This document shows, in pieces, positions 9,989-18,798 of a DNA stretch of 64,000 bases; positions within the stretch are counted from its first letter, which is position 1, and every line of letters begins with the position of its first letter. The position numbers and the translations under genes are program-made. The notes beneath the pieces were generated by a model, which was given only the letters and a program-made list of their open reading frames with translations, was not told the DNA's origin and did no database searches. Source of the stretch: Abditibacterium sp. (GTDB taxonomy: Bacteria; Armatimonadota; Abditibacteriia; Abditibacteriales; Abditibacteriaceae); assembly GCA_030448265.1 (NCBI GenBank), contig JAUJNG010000011.1, positions 1-64,000 of the forward strand, given 5' to 3'.

Positions 9989-11869
9989 TTAAGGCAGTTT
10001 CACAAGGACGGTCTGGCCCGCTCGCGTCAGGGTCGCGGGCACAGTCTGGCTCCTGCCGCCGTGCGAAACCGTGATCTGGTAATCGCCCAGAAAACCGCGC
10101 GCTTTCGCCTGGCCCTGGCGGTCGGTCTGGCCCGCGACACTTGTCCACCACTGTTTCAATACCAGGTCTTCATAGGCTTTGCCCGACGGTTTGAGCGTCC
10201 AATCTTTGTAGAAAATCGGCGCGTCGCCAAGCCACTGCGCGCCGTCCCAGAAGCCCCACATCAAAAACGCCTCGGTTTCGGGAATCGAAAAGATGAGCGT
10301 CAGGAAATCGCGCATATAATCGGCCTGCAACCCCTCATCGGGCGTCACGATGTCGAATTCGGTGATTTTGATGGGCAGCTTGAATTTGGAAAAGCGCGTG
10401 ATATTTTGGTAAGCGGTGGAAATTGCCAGCGCGCCGACGTGTCCCTGAAGTCCGATGCCACCCAGAGGCGCGCCTTTGTCGAGCAAAAACTGGAGTTCGT
10501 CTTCAAAAGCGGCGGTTTTGCTCCCGTTTTCGACCGAATTTTCGTTGAGATAAAGCACGGCGTTTGGGTCGGCATCGCGCACTTTCTGAAACCAGCGCAC
10601 GATTTCGTCGCGGCCCAGAATTCTCACCATATCAGGCCTGCCGATGGTTTCGTTGACCGCGTCCCAATCAATCACCAGGCCGCGCGTCGCGCCCACTTTG
10701 TCGGCGATATGCTTGTCGATAGCGCCGCGCAGCGCGTCTTTGGCGGCGGCTTCGCCCTGGGCGGCTTTGGTGTCGTTGAAGAGTTTTTCGATGGGCGCCG
10801 GAGCGTTGGAAAAACGCGGATAAACCGCCGTGTGGCCGCGCACCGTGATGCCGTTGGCGTTCAAAAGGCGCAAAATCTCCAGCGAACCGGCGCGCTCCTG
10901 CGGCCTTTCCCAGTTGTTCCACTTCAGGCCGTTTTCGATGACGGCGGTGTTGAAAAGCCGCTTCACTTCGGCGCGGTAACGCGCGCCGAGCGGGCCTTTG
11001 TCGAGCATCGGGCCGTTGGCGACGGCGGTTCCAAAGCCGTAAGCGTGTCTGGTCATGCGCGCCTGCACCCGCGCGCCGGAAAGTGGCCTGCCGTTTCTGT
11101 CCACAACCTGAACCACCAGATCGCCTTTGCGATGCTTTTCGATGCGCGCCGCCGCTTCGGCCCGCCACGGCGCATTTTTTTCGCGGCCTTCGTAGCTGCT
11201 GCGCTTGAAGGGCAGTTGATGGGTCGCCACGCGTCCGCGATAATTGAACGCCTCCAGGCCCGCGAACTCCAAGGTGCGGGCTTCATTGCCATCGAGAGTG
11301 ATGGCGAGTTCGCCCTGTCCCGCGCCGAAAGAGCGCCAGGCTCGCACCGGCAAATCGAAGCGGCGCCACTCACGCCCGAACGTGACGCGACCCCCGAAGA
11401 AAACGCTGAAACGCGGCGCTTTGCTTTGCACCGAAATTTGGGGCGACGCCTCGCCCTTTTCGTTGCCGCCCTCGACGACGCGGCCCCACAAACGCAAAAA
11501 CATCACGTCGCCGCCGCTCACTTTGTCGGGAATATCGACGGCCAGATAAGCCGCCCCATTGCCGCCGATTTTGGGGACGCGCACGCGCAGCGCCTCGCTA
11601 AAGGGCTGGCCCGCGACCGCGACTCGTTCCAGCGAAACCTGCGCCGCTTCAGGGCCGCGCACTTCCATGCGCGCGAGCGGCTCGGCGCCCGCGAGGGCTT
11701 CGCCGCCAGAGGGAAGCGGCCCGTCGTTGGCGACGGTTCCCACCGCCGCCACGGTCGCGTCGATTTCTTCCTGCGCCGTCGCGGGTAAAAGCGAGGTTCC
11801 CGCGAGAAGAAGCGCGCCCGCGCCGCATAAGAAGGGGCGCCAGAGTCTTTGCACATTGTTGAGTTTCAT
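9989..11869 (-). CDS. secreted GH10 endo-1,4-beta-xylanase
   Basis: Glycoside hydrolase family 10 enzyme of about 626 residues. ATG at 11869 follows AAAGGAA and starts a signal peptide ending near LLPATAQ. An N-terminal beta-rich region with carbohydrate-binding-module-like character (residues about 40-230) precedes the catalytic barrel. The acid/base Glu is in VIDWDAVNE, the nucleophile in IKITEFDIV, and substrate-contact residues are in EAFLMWGFWDG. GH10 enzymes cleave internal xylan bonds; this one acts outside the cytoplasm. The next gene upstream is a related but 5'-truncated GH10, so the pair looks like a tandem duplication. The C-terminal RAQGQAKARGFLGDYQITV type tail is shared by both. 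Confidence 0.92.
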   Translation of the reverse strand: MKLNNVQRLWRPFLCGAGALLLAGTSLLPATAQEEIDATVAAVGTVANDGPLPSGGEALAGAEPLARMEVRGPEAAQVSLERVAVAGQPFSEALRVRVPKIGGNGAAYLAVDIPDKVSGGDVMFLRLWGRVVEGGNEKGEASPQISVQSKAPRFSVFFGGRVTFGREWRRFDLPVRAWRSFGAGQGELAITLDGNEARTLEFAGLEAFNYRGRVATHQLPFKRSSYEGREKNAPWRAEAAARIEKHRKGDLVVQVVDRNGRPLSGARVQARMTRHAYGFGTAVANGPMLDKGPLGARYRAEVKRLFNTAVIENGLKWNNWERPQERAGSLEILRLLNANGITVRGHTAVYPRFSNAPAPIEKLFNDTKAAQGEAAAKDALRGAIDKHIADKVGATRGLVIDWDAVNETIGRPDMVRILGRDEIVRWFQKVRDADPNAVLYLNENSVENGSKTAAFEDELQFLLDKGAPLGGIGLQGHVGALAISTAYQNITRFSKFKLPIKITEFDIVTPDEGLQADYMRDFLTLIFSIPETEAFLMWGFWDGAQWLGDAPIFYKDWTLKPSGKAYEDLVLKQWWTSVAGQTDRQGQAKARGFLGDYQITVSHGGRSQTVPATLTRAGQTVLVKLP

Positions 11870-11947
11870 TATAGAGGTTCCTTTTTCCAAATTTTCAACT
11901 GCGTCAGTCCTACTTAAAGGCGATGATTTCGTGTCCTGCTGTGCCGC

Positions 11948-13285
11948 TCACCGCAAAACCAGCGTCACGGCGCTCGATTCTCGGCTTAAAGGCACCGCCA
12001 GCGTGCTCACTTTGCCGCCGTGGGTTGCCGTGACCTGATAATCACCGCAAAAGCCGCGCGTCTGGAACTCGCCCCACTCGTCGGTGGTGCCCGCCACATC
12101 CGTCCACCACTCTTTCAAAACCAAATCCTGGTAGGCGAGCGCGTTGGGTTTGGGCGTCCAGTCTTTGCGAAACATTTCGGCGTCTGGCATCCAGTGCGCG
12201 CCGCCCCAGAAGCCCCACATCGTGAAACTGGTGGCGGCGGGATGAGAAAAGAAAACCGTCATCAGGTCGCGGGTGTAATCGGCCTGCAACTGCTCGTCGT
12301 TTTGCAGACCGCGAATGTCGAATTCGGTGATTTGCAGCTCTTTACCAAAGCGGGCGTAGCGATCCAGAATTTGCAGCAGTTTCTCCGGCGGGGTCAAAAC
12401 GCCCCCGAAATGGCCCTGAAAACCGATGCCGTCGAGCGGCGCGCCCCTGTCCACCAGGGTTTGAATGGTTTTTTCGTAGTGCGCCTGATGCGCCAGATCC
12501 GCGCCGCCGCCGGTCAAGATCCCGAAATCGTTGATGAAAAGCGCGGCGGTGGGGTCGGACTCGCGTGCGGCGCGAAACCACTGGGTCATCGCCGCTTCGC
12601 CCAGAACATCGAGAACATCGTGATGGGTGTAAGGCTCGTTCACCACGTCCCAATCCACGAGCTGGCCGCGCAACGCGCTCACTTCTTCGCGGATATGGCC
12701 CTCGATGCGTTTTCGCAGCGCGGCGCGGTCGTTTTGCAGCGTTTTTAAATCGGGCGGCGTTTGTTCCCAACTGGGCCAGATCAAAACGTGGCCGCGCACC
12801 TTGATACTGCGTTCCTGAAGCCACTTCAGGGCGCGGAAAGTGGTTTCGCGGCTTTTGGGCATTTCCCAGAAGTTCCATTTGAGGTCGTTTTCAAAAACGA
12901 CTTTGTTGAACAGCCTGGTGACGGTTTGGCGGTAGATGCGCGCGTTTTCGTCGTCTGCTTTGAGCAGCAAATTGGCGCGCACCGCCGTGCCGAAGCCGAA
13001 CGCGTGGCGCTGCATCTCGACTTTGACCTCGGCGCCGCGCACGCGGCGGCCCTGGGCATCGAGAACCGTGACGTGCAGATCGCCTTTGCGCCATTTTTCG
13101 ATGCGCTCGGCGGCGGCGCGTCGCCAGGGCGCATCGGCTGCGCGGCCCTCGTAGCCGCGCTTGGCCGACGACGGCAGACTCGAAACTTTGACCTTGCCGA
13201 AGTTTTCCAGACGCCACTCGCCGATTTCGAGGCTTTGCTGTGTGCCGCCGAGTTCAAAACCGGTGCGCGCCTCGCCCGCCAGGAT
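11948..13285 (-). pseudogene. 5'-truncated GH10 xylanase
   Basis: The catalytic part is intact: acid/base Glu in LVDWDVVNEP, nucleophile in LQITEFDIRG and the SFTMWGFWGGAHW segment. The frame continues upstream through RGYEGRAADAPWRRAAAERI, which matches RSSYEGREKNAPWR in the neighbouring xylanase. It then runs directly into the TGA that ends the aldo/keto reductase (13286-13288), in the same frame. Signal peptide and most of the N-terminal module are missing. The only likely start in the frame is GTG at 13042, which would give a cytosolic 364-residue protein. It appears that a deletion or rearrangement joined it to the reductase. It could still be translated by reinitiation, or by readthrough as a fusion. 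Confidence 0.75.
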
Positions 13286-14260
13286 TCAATACGGCCCGCG
13301 AATGTGTTCCTTGACGCGCGATTCGTAAAACTCGCGCAACTTCGCGTGCAACTCGTCCGCAAGCGGCGGCAGTTCGCTCACGGAGACATTCGCCGCCACC
13401 TGCGCGTGTTTGGAGGCGCCAGGGATGATGGTGGTGACGGCGGGAAAATCCAAAATCCAGCGCTGCGCCATCTGCGCCATCGTGAGGCCTTCGGGCACCA
13501 AAGATTTGAATTCCTGCGACAATTCGACGCCCTTTTCAAAGCCCAAACCCGCGAAAGTCTCGCCGACGTTGAAATGCGCGCCATCGCGGTTGAAGTTGCG
13601 GTGGTCGCCCTTGTCGAACTGCGTTTCCGGCGTGATTTTGCCCGACAACAAACCCGAAGCGAGCGGCAGCCGCACAATCAGCGCCACGCCCCGTTGCTGC
13701 GCGGCCTCGAAAAGCTCGCCAATCGGTTTCTGGCGGAAAATGTTGAAAATGATTTGCAGCGAGGTCAAATCAGGCTGTTCCAGACAAATGAGCGCCTCTT
13801 CCATCGATTCGACCGACGCGCCGAAGCGCTGAATTTTGCCTTCCTCTTTCAAAGTCCGCAGCGACTCGAAAACTTCGCCACGCCGCAGTTCCTCGGTCGG
13901 AACGCAGTGCAACTGCGTCAAATCGAGCGATTCGACGCCCAGACGCTCCAGCGAAGCCTCGGTGTGAGCGCGCAGCGTTTCGAGACCCAAATCGCGCGGA
14001 AAATTCGGCCCGCGCCCCAGTTTGGTGGCCACGAAGACATCCTGGGCGCCGCTTTCCTTCAAAAATCGCGCGATGAGCCGTTCGCTTTTGCCGCTGCCGT
14101 AAACGTTGGCGGTATCGAAGAAATTGACGCCGCTTCCATACGCCTCCCGCAAAATGGCGAGCGATTCGTCTTCGGAGACTTCGCCCCACGAGCCGCCGAT
14201 TTGCCAGGTGCCAAGTCCGACTTCGGAGATTTGTTTGTTGTCGAGTTGTCGTTGTTTCAT
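13286..14260 (-). CDS. aldo/keto reductase
   Basis: NAD(P)H-dependent oxidoreductase of about 324 residues, full length for the family. Tetrad residues appear in NFFDTANVYGSGKSE (Asp and Tyr), VATKLG (Lys) and DLTQLHCVP (His). The cofactor-binding end is ITTIIPGASKHAQVAANV-like. It resembles the YajO/general stress protein 69 branch that acts on sugars and aldehydes. The start ATG 14260 gives MKQRQLDNKQISEVGLGTWQ; seven upstream residues of the longer frame are not expected. Its TGA stop is immediately followed, in frame, by the body of a truncated xylanase. The gene end is therefore a junction and the last residues (IRGPY) may not be ancestral. Confidence 0.9.
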   Translation of the reverse strand: MKQRQLDNKQISEVGLGTWQIGGSWGEVSEDESLAILREAYGSGVNFFDTANVYGSGKSERLIARFLKESGAQDVFVATKLGRGPNFPRDLGLETLRAHTEASLERLGVESLDLTQLHCVPTEELRRGEVFESLRTLKEEGKIQRFGASVESMEEALICLEQPDLTSLQIIFNIFRQKPIGELFEAAQQRGVALIVRLPLASGLLSGKITPETQFDKGDHRNFNRDGAHFNVGETFAGLGFEKGVELSQEFKSLVPEGLTMAQMAQRWILDFPAVTTIIPGASKHAQVAANVSVSELPPLADELHAKLREFYESRVKEHIRGPY

Positions 14261-14305
14261 AGCGAAAACCAACGCTGCCAATCGAATGCCCCTCCGAACA
14301 GAAGT

Positions 14306-16018
14306 TCAGTAACCGGCGCCATCTCCCGCTTTGGGCGAATAACCTCGTGCTGGTTTGGCTTTGAACGGCGAGCCTTCCACCCGCACTTTGAAACTGCGAG
14401 TCGTCGCGTTTCCCACTAAATCCCACACCACGAAGTCGAGTTTGTGCATTCCGTTGGAAACGGTGCGCGCGTCCCACCGCACTGTCGCTTCCGCGCGGTG
14501 CGGCGCTTTTTTGCGCCTCTCTTCAAACTCGGCGCTCGCCGTTTGTTTATCCACGACAGCGGAATCCCCATCGACATTCAAACCAGTGGAGCGCAAGCCC
14601 TGATTATCGCTGGCACGCAGGCGAAACGAGACGATTCCCGCCTTGAGAACTTTTGGAACGGCGCTCAAAACCTGAAACTTCGGTGGAATGGTGTCGACAC
14701 GTGCGGAAATAAAGGTGGTGCGATGGGAACGCACTCGCACCGGCTCGATTCTCACGCTGCCGCGCATTTCGGCGCGGGGCAGTGTGACGGTTACATCATA
14801 TTTGTCATAAGGCGCGACTTTGGCGACGAAAAAGCGGCCCTGCGCGTCTGTGGTGGCGACGGGCATGGTTTCCGAGGTGCGTTCCGTCCACAATTCGATA
14901 TCCGCGCCTTTGACGCCGCGCCCCGCCAAATCCACGATGCGCCCGCGAATTGAACCGTAAGGAAAAGGTTTGAACTCCCGATTGAGTGCGACGCCGCGCC
15001 CTGGCGTCACGTCCACCGTCGCTTGTTGAGAAACCACGTTCTCGCCGTGAAACGCGATTTTGTAACGCGCGGGTGCGCTCACTTTGACGCTGTAACGCCC
15101 GTTGCTCCCGACCGTCACACTGGGGTCTTCTCCCAGGCCAGAACCACCTTGTCTTTCGATTGAAACATAGGCATCTTTTAATGGTTTGCCGCGAAATATT
15201 AACCGACCGGAAATCACGGCGCGCGGTCTCATGGTCAGGCGCACATTGGCTTCGTCTCCCGCTTGATATTTTGGCTTCACTGCGACATGAGTTTCAGCCA
15301 GAGAAAAGCGCGGGTCTTCGACGCTCACGCCGTAAAATTGGCTGTTTTTGCGGGGCGGAATGGAAAGGTCACCGATTTCAAAACGGCCCCCAGAGTCGGT
15401 TTGCGTGTTTTCACTGTTGTCGAAATCAATGCCGTAAACCGACACGTTCGCGCCCGCCACCGCGCGCCCCGCGATATCGCGCACCAGCCCGCGCACCACG
15501 CCCGACCGCAACAGCGCGATGTCGAGTTTTAAACCCGTTTTGGGAACGCTGATTTGCGGATCGGTGTGGCCATAAGCGTAAACCGAACGCGTGCTGTAAC
15601 CCCGCAAACTGGCGCTCCAGGCATATTCGCGGTCTGCCGTCGCGGTCGGCACCACGTTCCCAAAGCGATAACGGCCATCGACGCCTGTTGTCGTCTCAAA
15701 CAAATCGTCGTGGCCTTCCAGCGTGATGGTGGCGCCCGCCAACGGTTCTTTGGTGCGCGCGTCAAAAACTAAACCTTCAACAAAAGAAGTTTGATCCGCG
15801 CGCGGCGTGGGCGTGGGTGTCGGTGCGCGCTTCGGAATAGAAACCGTCTTGCCGGAAGGAATGTCAGAGCGGCTGCTGGCAGCATTGGAAACGGCATTTG
15901 CCACTTCGCCCGCCGCTTGTCGCGGCGCGGCCACGACCCAAACTGCGCCCAAAAGGACGATGGACAACAGAATGGACGCATCCCGAAACGCGCGGCAAAC
16001 CAGATGGAAGCGAGACAT
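14306..16018 (-). CDS. exported protein with carboxypeptidase-regulatory-like repeats
   Basis: About 570 residues, with an N-terminal hydrophobic segment (ASILLSIVLLGAVWVVAAP) acting as signal or anchor, a Pro/Thr-rich linker (PTPTPTP), and at least four CarboxypepD_reg-like beta-sandwich repeats. Examples are EGLVFDARTKEPLAGATITL, RGLVRDIAGRAVAGANVSVY, SGRLIFRGKPLKDAYVSI and RGRIVDLAGRGVKGADIELW. The C-terminal segment TIPPKFQVLSAVPKVLKAG resembles an Ig-like extracellular module. These domains have no catalysis and usually serve surface display or binding. A larger relative is at 53244-56522. ATG at 16018 is preferred over TTG at 16024. Function unknown. Confidence 0.75.
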   Translation of the reverse strand: MSRFHLVCRAFRDASILLSIVLLGAVWVVAAPRQAAGEVANAVSNAASSRSDIPSGKTVSIPKRAPTPTPTPRADQTSFVEGLVFDARTKEPLAGATITLEGHDDLFETTTGVDGRYRFGNVVPTATADREYAWSASLRGYSTRSVYAYGHTDPQISVPKTGLKLDIALLRSGVVRGLVRDIAGRAVAGANVSVYGIDFDNSENTQTDSGGRFEIGDLSIPPRKNSQFYGVSVEDPRFSLAETHVAVKPKYQAGDEANVRLTMRPRAVISGRLIFRGKPLKDAYVSIERQGGSGLGEDPSVTVGSNGRYSVKVSAPARYKIAFHGENVVSQQATVDVTPGRGVALNREFKPFPYGSIRGRIVDLAGRGVKGADIELWTERTSETMPVATTDAQGRFFVAKVAPYDKYDVTVTLPRAEMRGSVRIEPVRVRSHRTTFISARVDTIPPKFQVLSAVPKVLKAGIVSFRLRASDNQGLRSTGLNVDGDSAVVDKQTASAEFEERRKKAPHRAEATVRWDARTVSNGMHKLDFVVWDLVGNATTRSFKVRVEGSPFKAKPARGYSPKAGDGAGY

Positions 16019-16048
16019 TTTCAAGATTTTGGCGAAGTCCCAAAACGC

Positions 16049-17149
16049 CTAAACATTAAAGCGAAAATGCATCACGTCGCCGTCTTTGACGATGTATTCC
16101 TTGCCTTCGAGACGCATTTTTCCGGCGGCTTTGGCGCCTTTTTCGCCGCCCAACGCGATGTAATCGTCGAATCCAATCACTTCGGCGCGAATGAAACCGC
16201 GCTCGAAATCGGTGTGAATCACGCCCGCCGCTTGGGGCGCCGTCGCGCCCACGCGCACTTCCCAGGCGCGCACTTCTTTTTCGCCCGCCGTGAAGTAGGT
16301 TTGCAAACCCAGAAGCGCGTATCCGGCGCGAATCACGCGATTCAGTCCTGGCTCTTCGAGGCCGATTTCGGCGAGGAATTCGAGTTTTTCCTCGTCGCTC
16401 ATATCGACGATTTCGCTTTCCAGCGAAGCGCACACCGGCACCACGACCGAATTTTCCGCCCTGGCGAACTCTTCGACGGCTTTGAGGTGCGGGTTGTCGT
16501 GCAAATTGCCGATTTCCGAGACGTTGGCGACATACATCGTCGGTTTGGCGGTCAAAAGGCTCAGCGACTTGAGCGCGAGGGCTTGTTCGGGCGTTAAATC
16601 CAAAGAGCGGACGGGTTTGGCGTCGTTCAATAATTCGAGTGCCATTTCCAACACCGGCAGCAAAATCTGGCTCGGTTTGTCGCCGATTTTGGCGGTTTTG
16701 CGGGTTTTTTCGATGACTTTGGAGACGACTTGCAAATCGGCCAAAGCGAGTTCGGTGTTGATAATTTGAATGTCATCAACGGGATTAACGGGCAAATCGG
16801 GAATGTGGCGCGCCACATTGGTGTCTTCAAAGCAGCGCACGACGTGGGCAATCGCGTCGCATTCGCGGATGTTGGCCAGAAACTGGTTGCCCAACCCTTC
16901 GCCTTTGCTCGCGCCCGCGACGAGGCCGGCGATGTCAACGAATTCGGTGGCGGCGGGAATTATTCGCTGCGGATTGACGATTTTGGCAAGTTGGGCAAGC
17001 CGCGAATCGGGCACTTCGACGATGCCGACGTTGGGTTCGATGGTGCAAAACGGATAATTTTCCGCCGCGATGCCCGCCTTGGTGAGCGCGTTGAAAAGCG
17101 TCGATTTGCCGACGTTGGGGAGGCCGACGATGCCACATTGAAGACTCAT
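16049..17149 (-). CDS. ychF: redox/translation-associated P-loop GTPase/ATPase YchF
   Basis: Obg-family P-loop ATPase of 366 residues, the normal length. Starting at ATG 17149 the protein opens with [20 protein letters not shown] (Walker A), followed by [18 protein letters not shown], the G3 motif [20 protein letters not shown] and IREC. The C-terminal TGS-like domain has [20 protein letters not shown] and [21 protein letters not shown] ending. YchF binds ribosomes and hydrolyses ATP in preference to GTP. The upstream 14 residues of the longer frame lack family similarity and are left out. It is the last minus-strand gene before a MITE-like repeat. Confidence 0.96.
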   Translation of the reverse strand: MSLQCGIVGLPNVGKSTLFNALTKAGIAAENYPFCTIEPNVGIVEVPDSRLAQLAKIVNPQRIIPAATEFVDIAGLVAGASKGEGLGNQFLANIRECDAIAHVVRCFEDTNVARHIPDLPVNPVDDIQIINTELALADLQVVSKVIEKTRKTAKIGDKPSQILLPVLEMALELLNDAKPVRSLDLTPEQALALKSLSLLTAKPTMYVANVSEIGNLHDNPHLKAVEEFARAENSVVVPVCASLESEIVDMSDEEKLEFLAEIGLEEPGLNRVIRAGYALLGLQTYFTAGEKEVRAWEVRVGATAPQAAGVIHTDFERGFIRAEVIGFDDYIALGGEKGAKAAGKMRLEGKEYIVKDGDVMHFRFNV

Positions 17150-17282
17150 AATCGGGACAAGTATGGCGAGTTTCTCCCATTCAACGGCCAAAACAGGCGG
17201 TGTCTGGGCAAAACGCGCAAAAGAAACAGGGTGGGCGCTCGTTTTGCGGCGCGCCGTCGCCCGAAGCCTGTTTCAATGGAGA

Positions 17283-17432
17283 GTTCGCTCGACTGAAGTC
17301 GGCGCTGACCCAAAGGGTGCCCCGCGCTGCGCGCTAACTTTCGGCCTGCGCCGAAACCAGGCAGCTTGGTTCCCGCGCAGGCGGGAAGTTAGCACCGCAG
17401 GTGCCCATAGCGCCGACTTCACTCGAGCGAAC
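17283..17432. mobile_element. MITE-like repeat, copy 1
   Basis: A 150-base element bounded by inverted ends (GTTCGCTCGACTGAAGTCGG at the left, its near-complement at the right, ending CGAGCGAAC). A second copy lies at 33661-33813 in the same orientation. Both share the interior blocks GGGTGCCCCGCG, TTTCGGCCTGCGCCGAAACC, GGTTCCCGCGCAGGCGGGAA and GGTGCCCATAGCGCCGACTT. The interior holds two further small palindromes. No reading frame is present and no clear target duplication is visible. It looks like a non-autonomous palindromic element. Confidence 0.85.
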
Positions 17433-17548
17433 GGATGCACATGCATTGAGACACGCTATAAACTGCGCGCCGCCGCTCCACTTCCCCATGACACCGCGCC
17501 CAAACTGCACCTTCATTCGCCCCACCGCTTGCGCGCGCCAGGAGAAGG

Positions 17549-17938
17549 ATGGCCGCTAACAACTCGCTGGCGCCCGATGTCGAGGCTTTCATCCGCGAGC
17601 GCATCTCTTCGGTCGAAGAGTTGGAAGTGCTGCTTTTGCTCCATGCGTCGGGGGGCAAAAGTTGGAGCGCCGCCGAAGCGAGCCAGCAGCTTTACCGGCA
17701 GGTCGATTCGGTGAGCGCGCGACTGGAAAGTTTTCGGGCGACGGGGCTTATCAGCAGCGATGGCCAAAATCCGCCCCGCTATCGCTACGATCCGGCATCC
17801 AGGCATCACTCAACAGTGTTAAATCTCGAACAGGCTTACAAAGAGCGCAAAGATACCGTGATTCGGCTCATTTTTGAAACGCCGCGCGATCATCTGCGGA
17901 TTTTCTCCGATGCTTTTAAAATCAGGAGGCCCGACTAA
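17549..17938 (+). CDS. small winged-helix-like protein
   Basis: Soluble protein of 129 residues, ATG preceded by GGAGAAGG. The middle part, VEELEVLLLLHASGGKSW through RLESFRATGLISS, reads as a helix-turn-helix plus wing. The acidic and basic helices after it lack any membrane segment. It begins a tight cassette: two bases separate it from the first DUF5985-like membrane protein. A regulatory or membrane-associated DNA-binding role is inferred from fold only. No enzyme motif is seen. Confidence 0.65.
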   Translation: MAANNSLAPDVEAFIRERISSVEELEVLLLLHASGGKSWSAAEASQQLYRQVDSVSARLESFRATGLISSDGQNPPRYRYDPASRHHSTVLNLEQAYKERKDTVIRLIFETPRDHLRIFSDAFKIRRPD

Positions 17939-17940
17939 AC

Positions 17941-18198
17941 ATGGAAGCCCTCGTTTATCTGCTTTGTGGCGCGACCAGTCTGGCCTGCGCCGTGCTTTTG
18001 CTGCGCGCCTACCGCCAAAGTGGCGCCCGCCTTTTATTTTGGAGCGGCCTGTGCTTTGTAGGACTCGCTCTCAACAACATTTTGCTCTTCGTTGACCTGG
18101 AACTTGTGCCTCAAACCGATTTGTTTTTGGTGCGCAGTCTTCCCGCGCTCATCGGACTGCTGCTGCTCATTTTTGGCTTGATCTGGGACGTCGAATAA
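17941..18198 (+). CDS. DUF5985-like small membrane protein 1
   Basis: Protein of 85 residues made of three hydrophobic helices: LVYLLCGATSLACAVLLL, LFWSGLCFVGLALNNILLFV, and LPALIGLLLLIFGLIW. Short loops are rich in Arg on one side (RAYRQSGAR), giving N-out/C-in or the reverse. It resembles the DUF5985 group of paired small membrane proteins. Its TAA shares one base with the ATG of the next gene, so the two are translationally coupled. Function unknown. Confidence 0.7.
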   Translation: MEALVYLLCGATSLACAVLLLRAYRQSGARLLFWSGLCFVGLALNNILLFVDLELVPQTDLFLVRSLPALIGLLLLIFGLIWDVE

Positions 18199-18485
18199 TG
18201 GCCAACAACCTTTTTTTGAGCGCGGTCGTTTCGGGCGCCATCGTGATGGGCTACATCGTGGTGGGCCTGTTTTTTCTGCGCTTCTGGAAACAGTCGCGCG
18301 ACCGGCTTTTCGCGTTTTTCGCGCTCGCCTTTTTTATTCTCGGCGTGCAGCGCCTGGTTCTGGCGCTCACCACGCAGACCAACGAAGGCAGTCTGGTGCT
18401 TTATGTGATTCGATTGCTGGCGTTCGGGCTGATTCTGGCGGCCATCATCGATAAAAATCGCGGCGACAAAAAATCGTCTTCGTGA
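18198..18485 (+). CDS. DUF5985-like small membrane protein 2
   Basis: Protein of 95 residues, a paralogue-like partner of the preceding gene. It has three hydrophobic segments (FLSAVVSGAIVMGYIVVGLF, LFAFFALAFFILGVQRLVLA, LYVIRLLAFGLILAAII) and a charged C-terminal tail (DKNRGDKKSSS). The Arg-rich loop KQSRDRLF parallels RQSGARLLF of its neighbour. The start codon overlaps the upstream stop. The pair may form a heteromer, with the winged-helix protein as soluble partner; this is inference from order and spacing. Confidence 0.7.
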   Translation: MANNLFLSAVVSGAIVMGYIVVGLFFLRFWKQSRDRLFAFFALAFFILGVQRLVLALTTQTNEGSLVLYVIRLLAFGLILAAIIDKNRGDKKSSS

Positions 18486-18498
18486 GGTGAACGGCAAG

Positions 18499-18707
18499 CC
18501 TCCCCCGCCCCCTCCTTACGAACGGACGGTGCGGTTTGGAGATTTCAACACAGTGAACACGGAGGGAGAGAGGTTCACAGAGCTTTTTTGAGAAGTTTCC
18601 AGCGAAATCTTCTTTGAAAACTTCTCTGTTTTCTCCGTCTCTCCGTGTTCTCTGTGTTGAAATCACCAACCCGCACCATCCGTTTCATAAGGAGGGGGCG
18701 GGGGAGG
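18499..18707. repeat. long inverted repeat
   Basis: Outer 20-bp arms are perfect (18499-18518 with 18688-18707), with an imperfect inner pair whose core reads TTCAACACA...GTGAACACGGAG on one side and CTCCGTGTTCTCTGTGTTGAA on the other. The core belongs to the CACAGAGAACAC family seen at 47663, 56529, 57367 and 58069. It fills the gap between the DUF5985-like cassette and lon. Confidence 0.85.
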
Positions 18708-18740
18708 TTTACACGTCGCTCTAATTACAGGTTTCCCGCA

Positions 18741-18775
18741 AAAACCTCGCCTCGCGCCGCGCGGCGGGGTTTTTC
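18741..18775 (+). terminator. candidate intrinsic terminator
   Basis: AAAACCTCGCC pairs imperfectly with GGCGGGGTTTT around a GC-rich loop and is followed by T residues. It lies downstream of the DUF5985-like cassette and about 25 bases before lon, so it could end the upstream transcript or attenuate lon. The stem has one mismatch. Confidence 0.5.
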
Positions 18776-18798
18776 TGTCAAAATTTCAAGTGTTCCTT

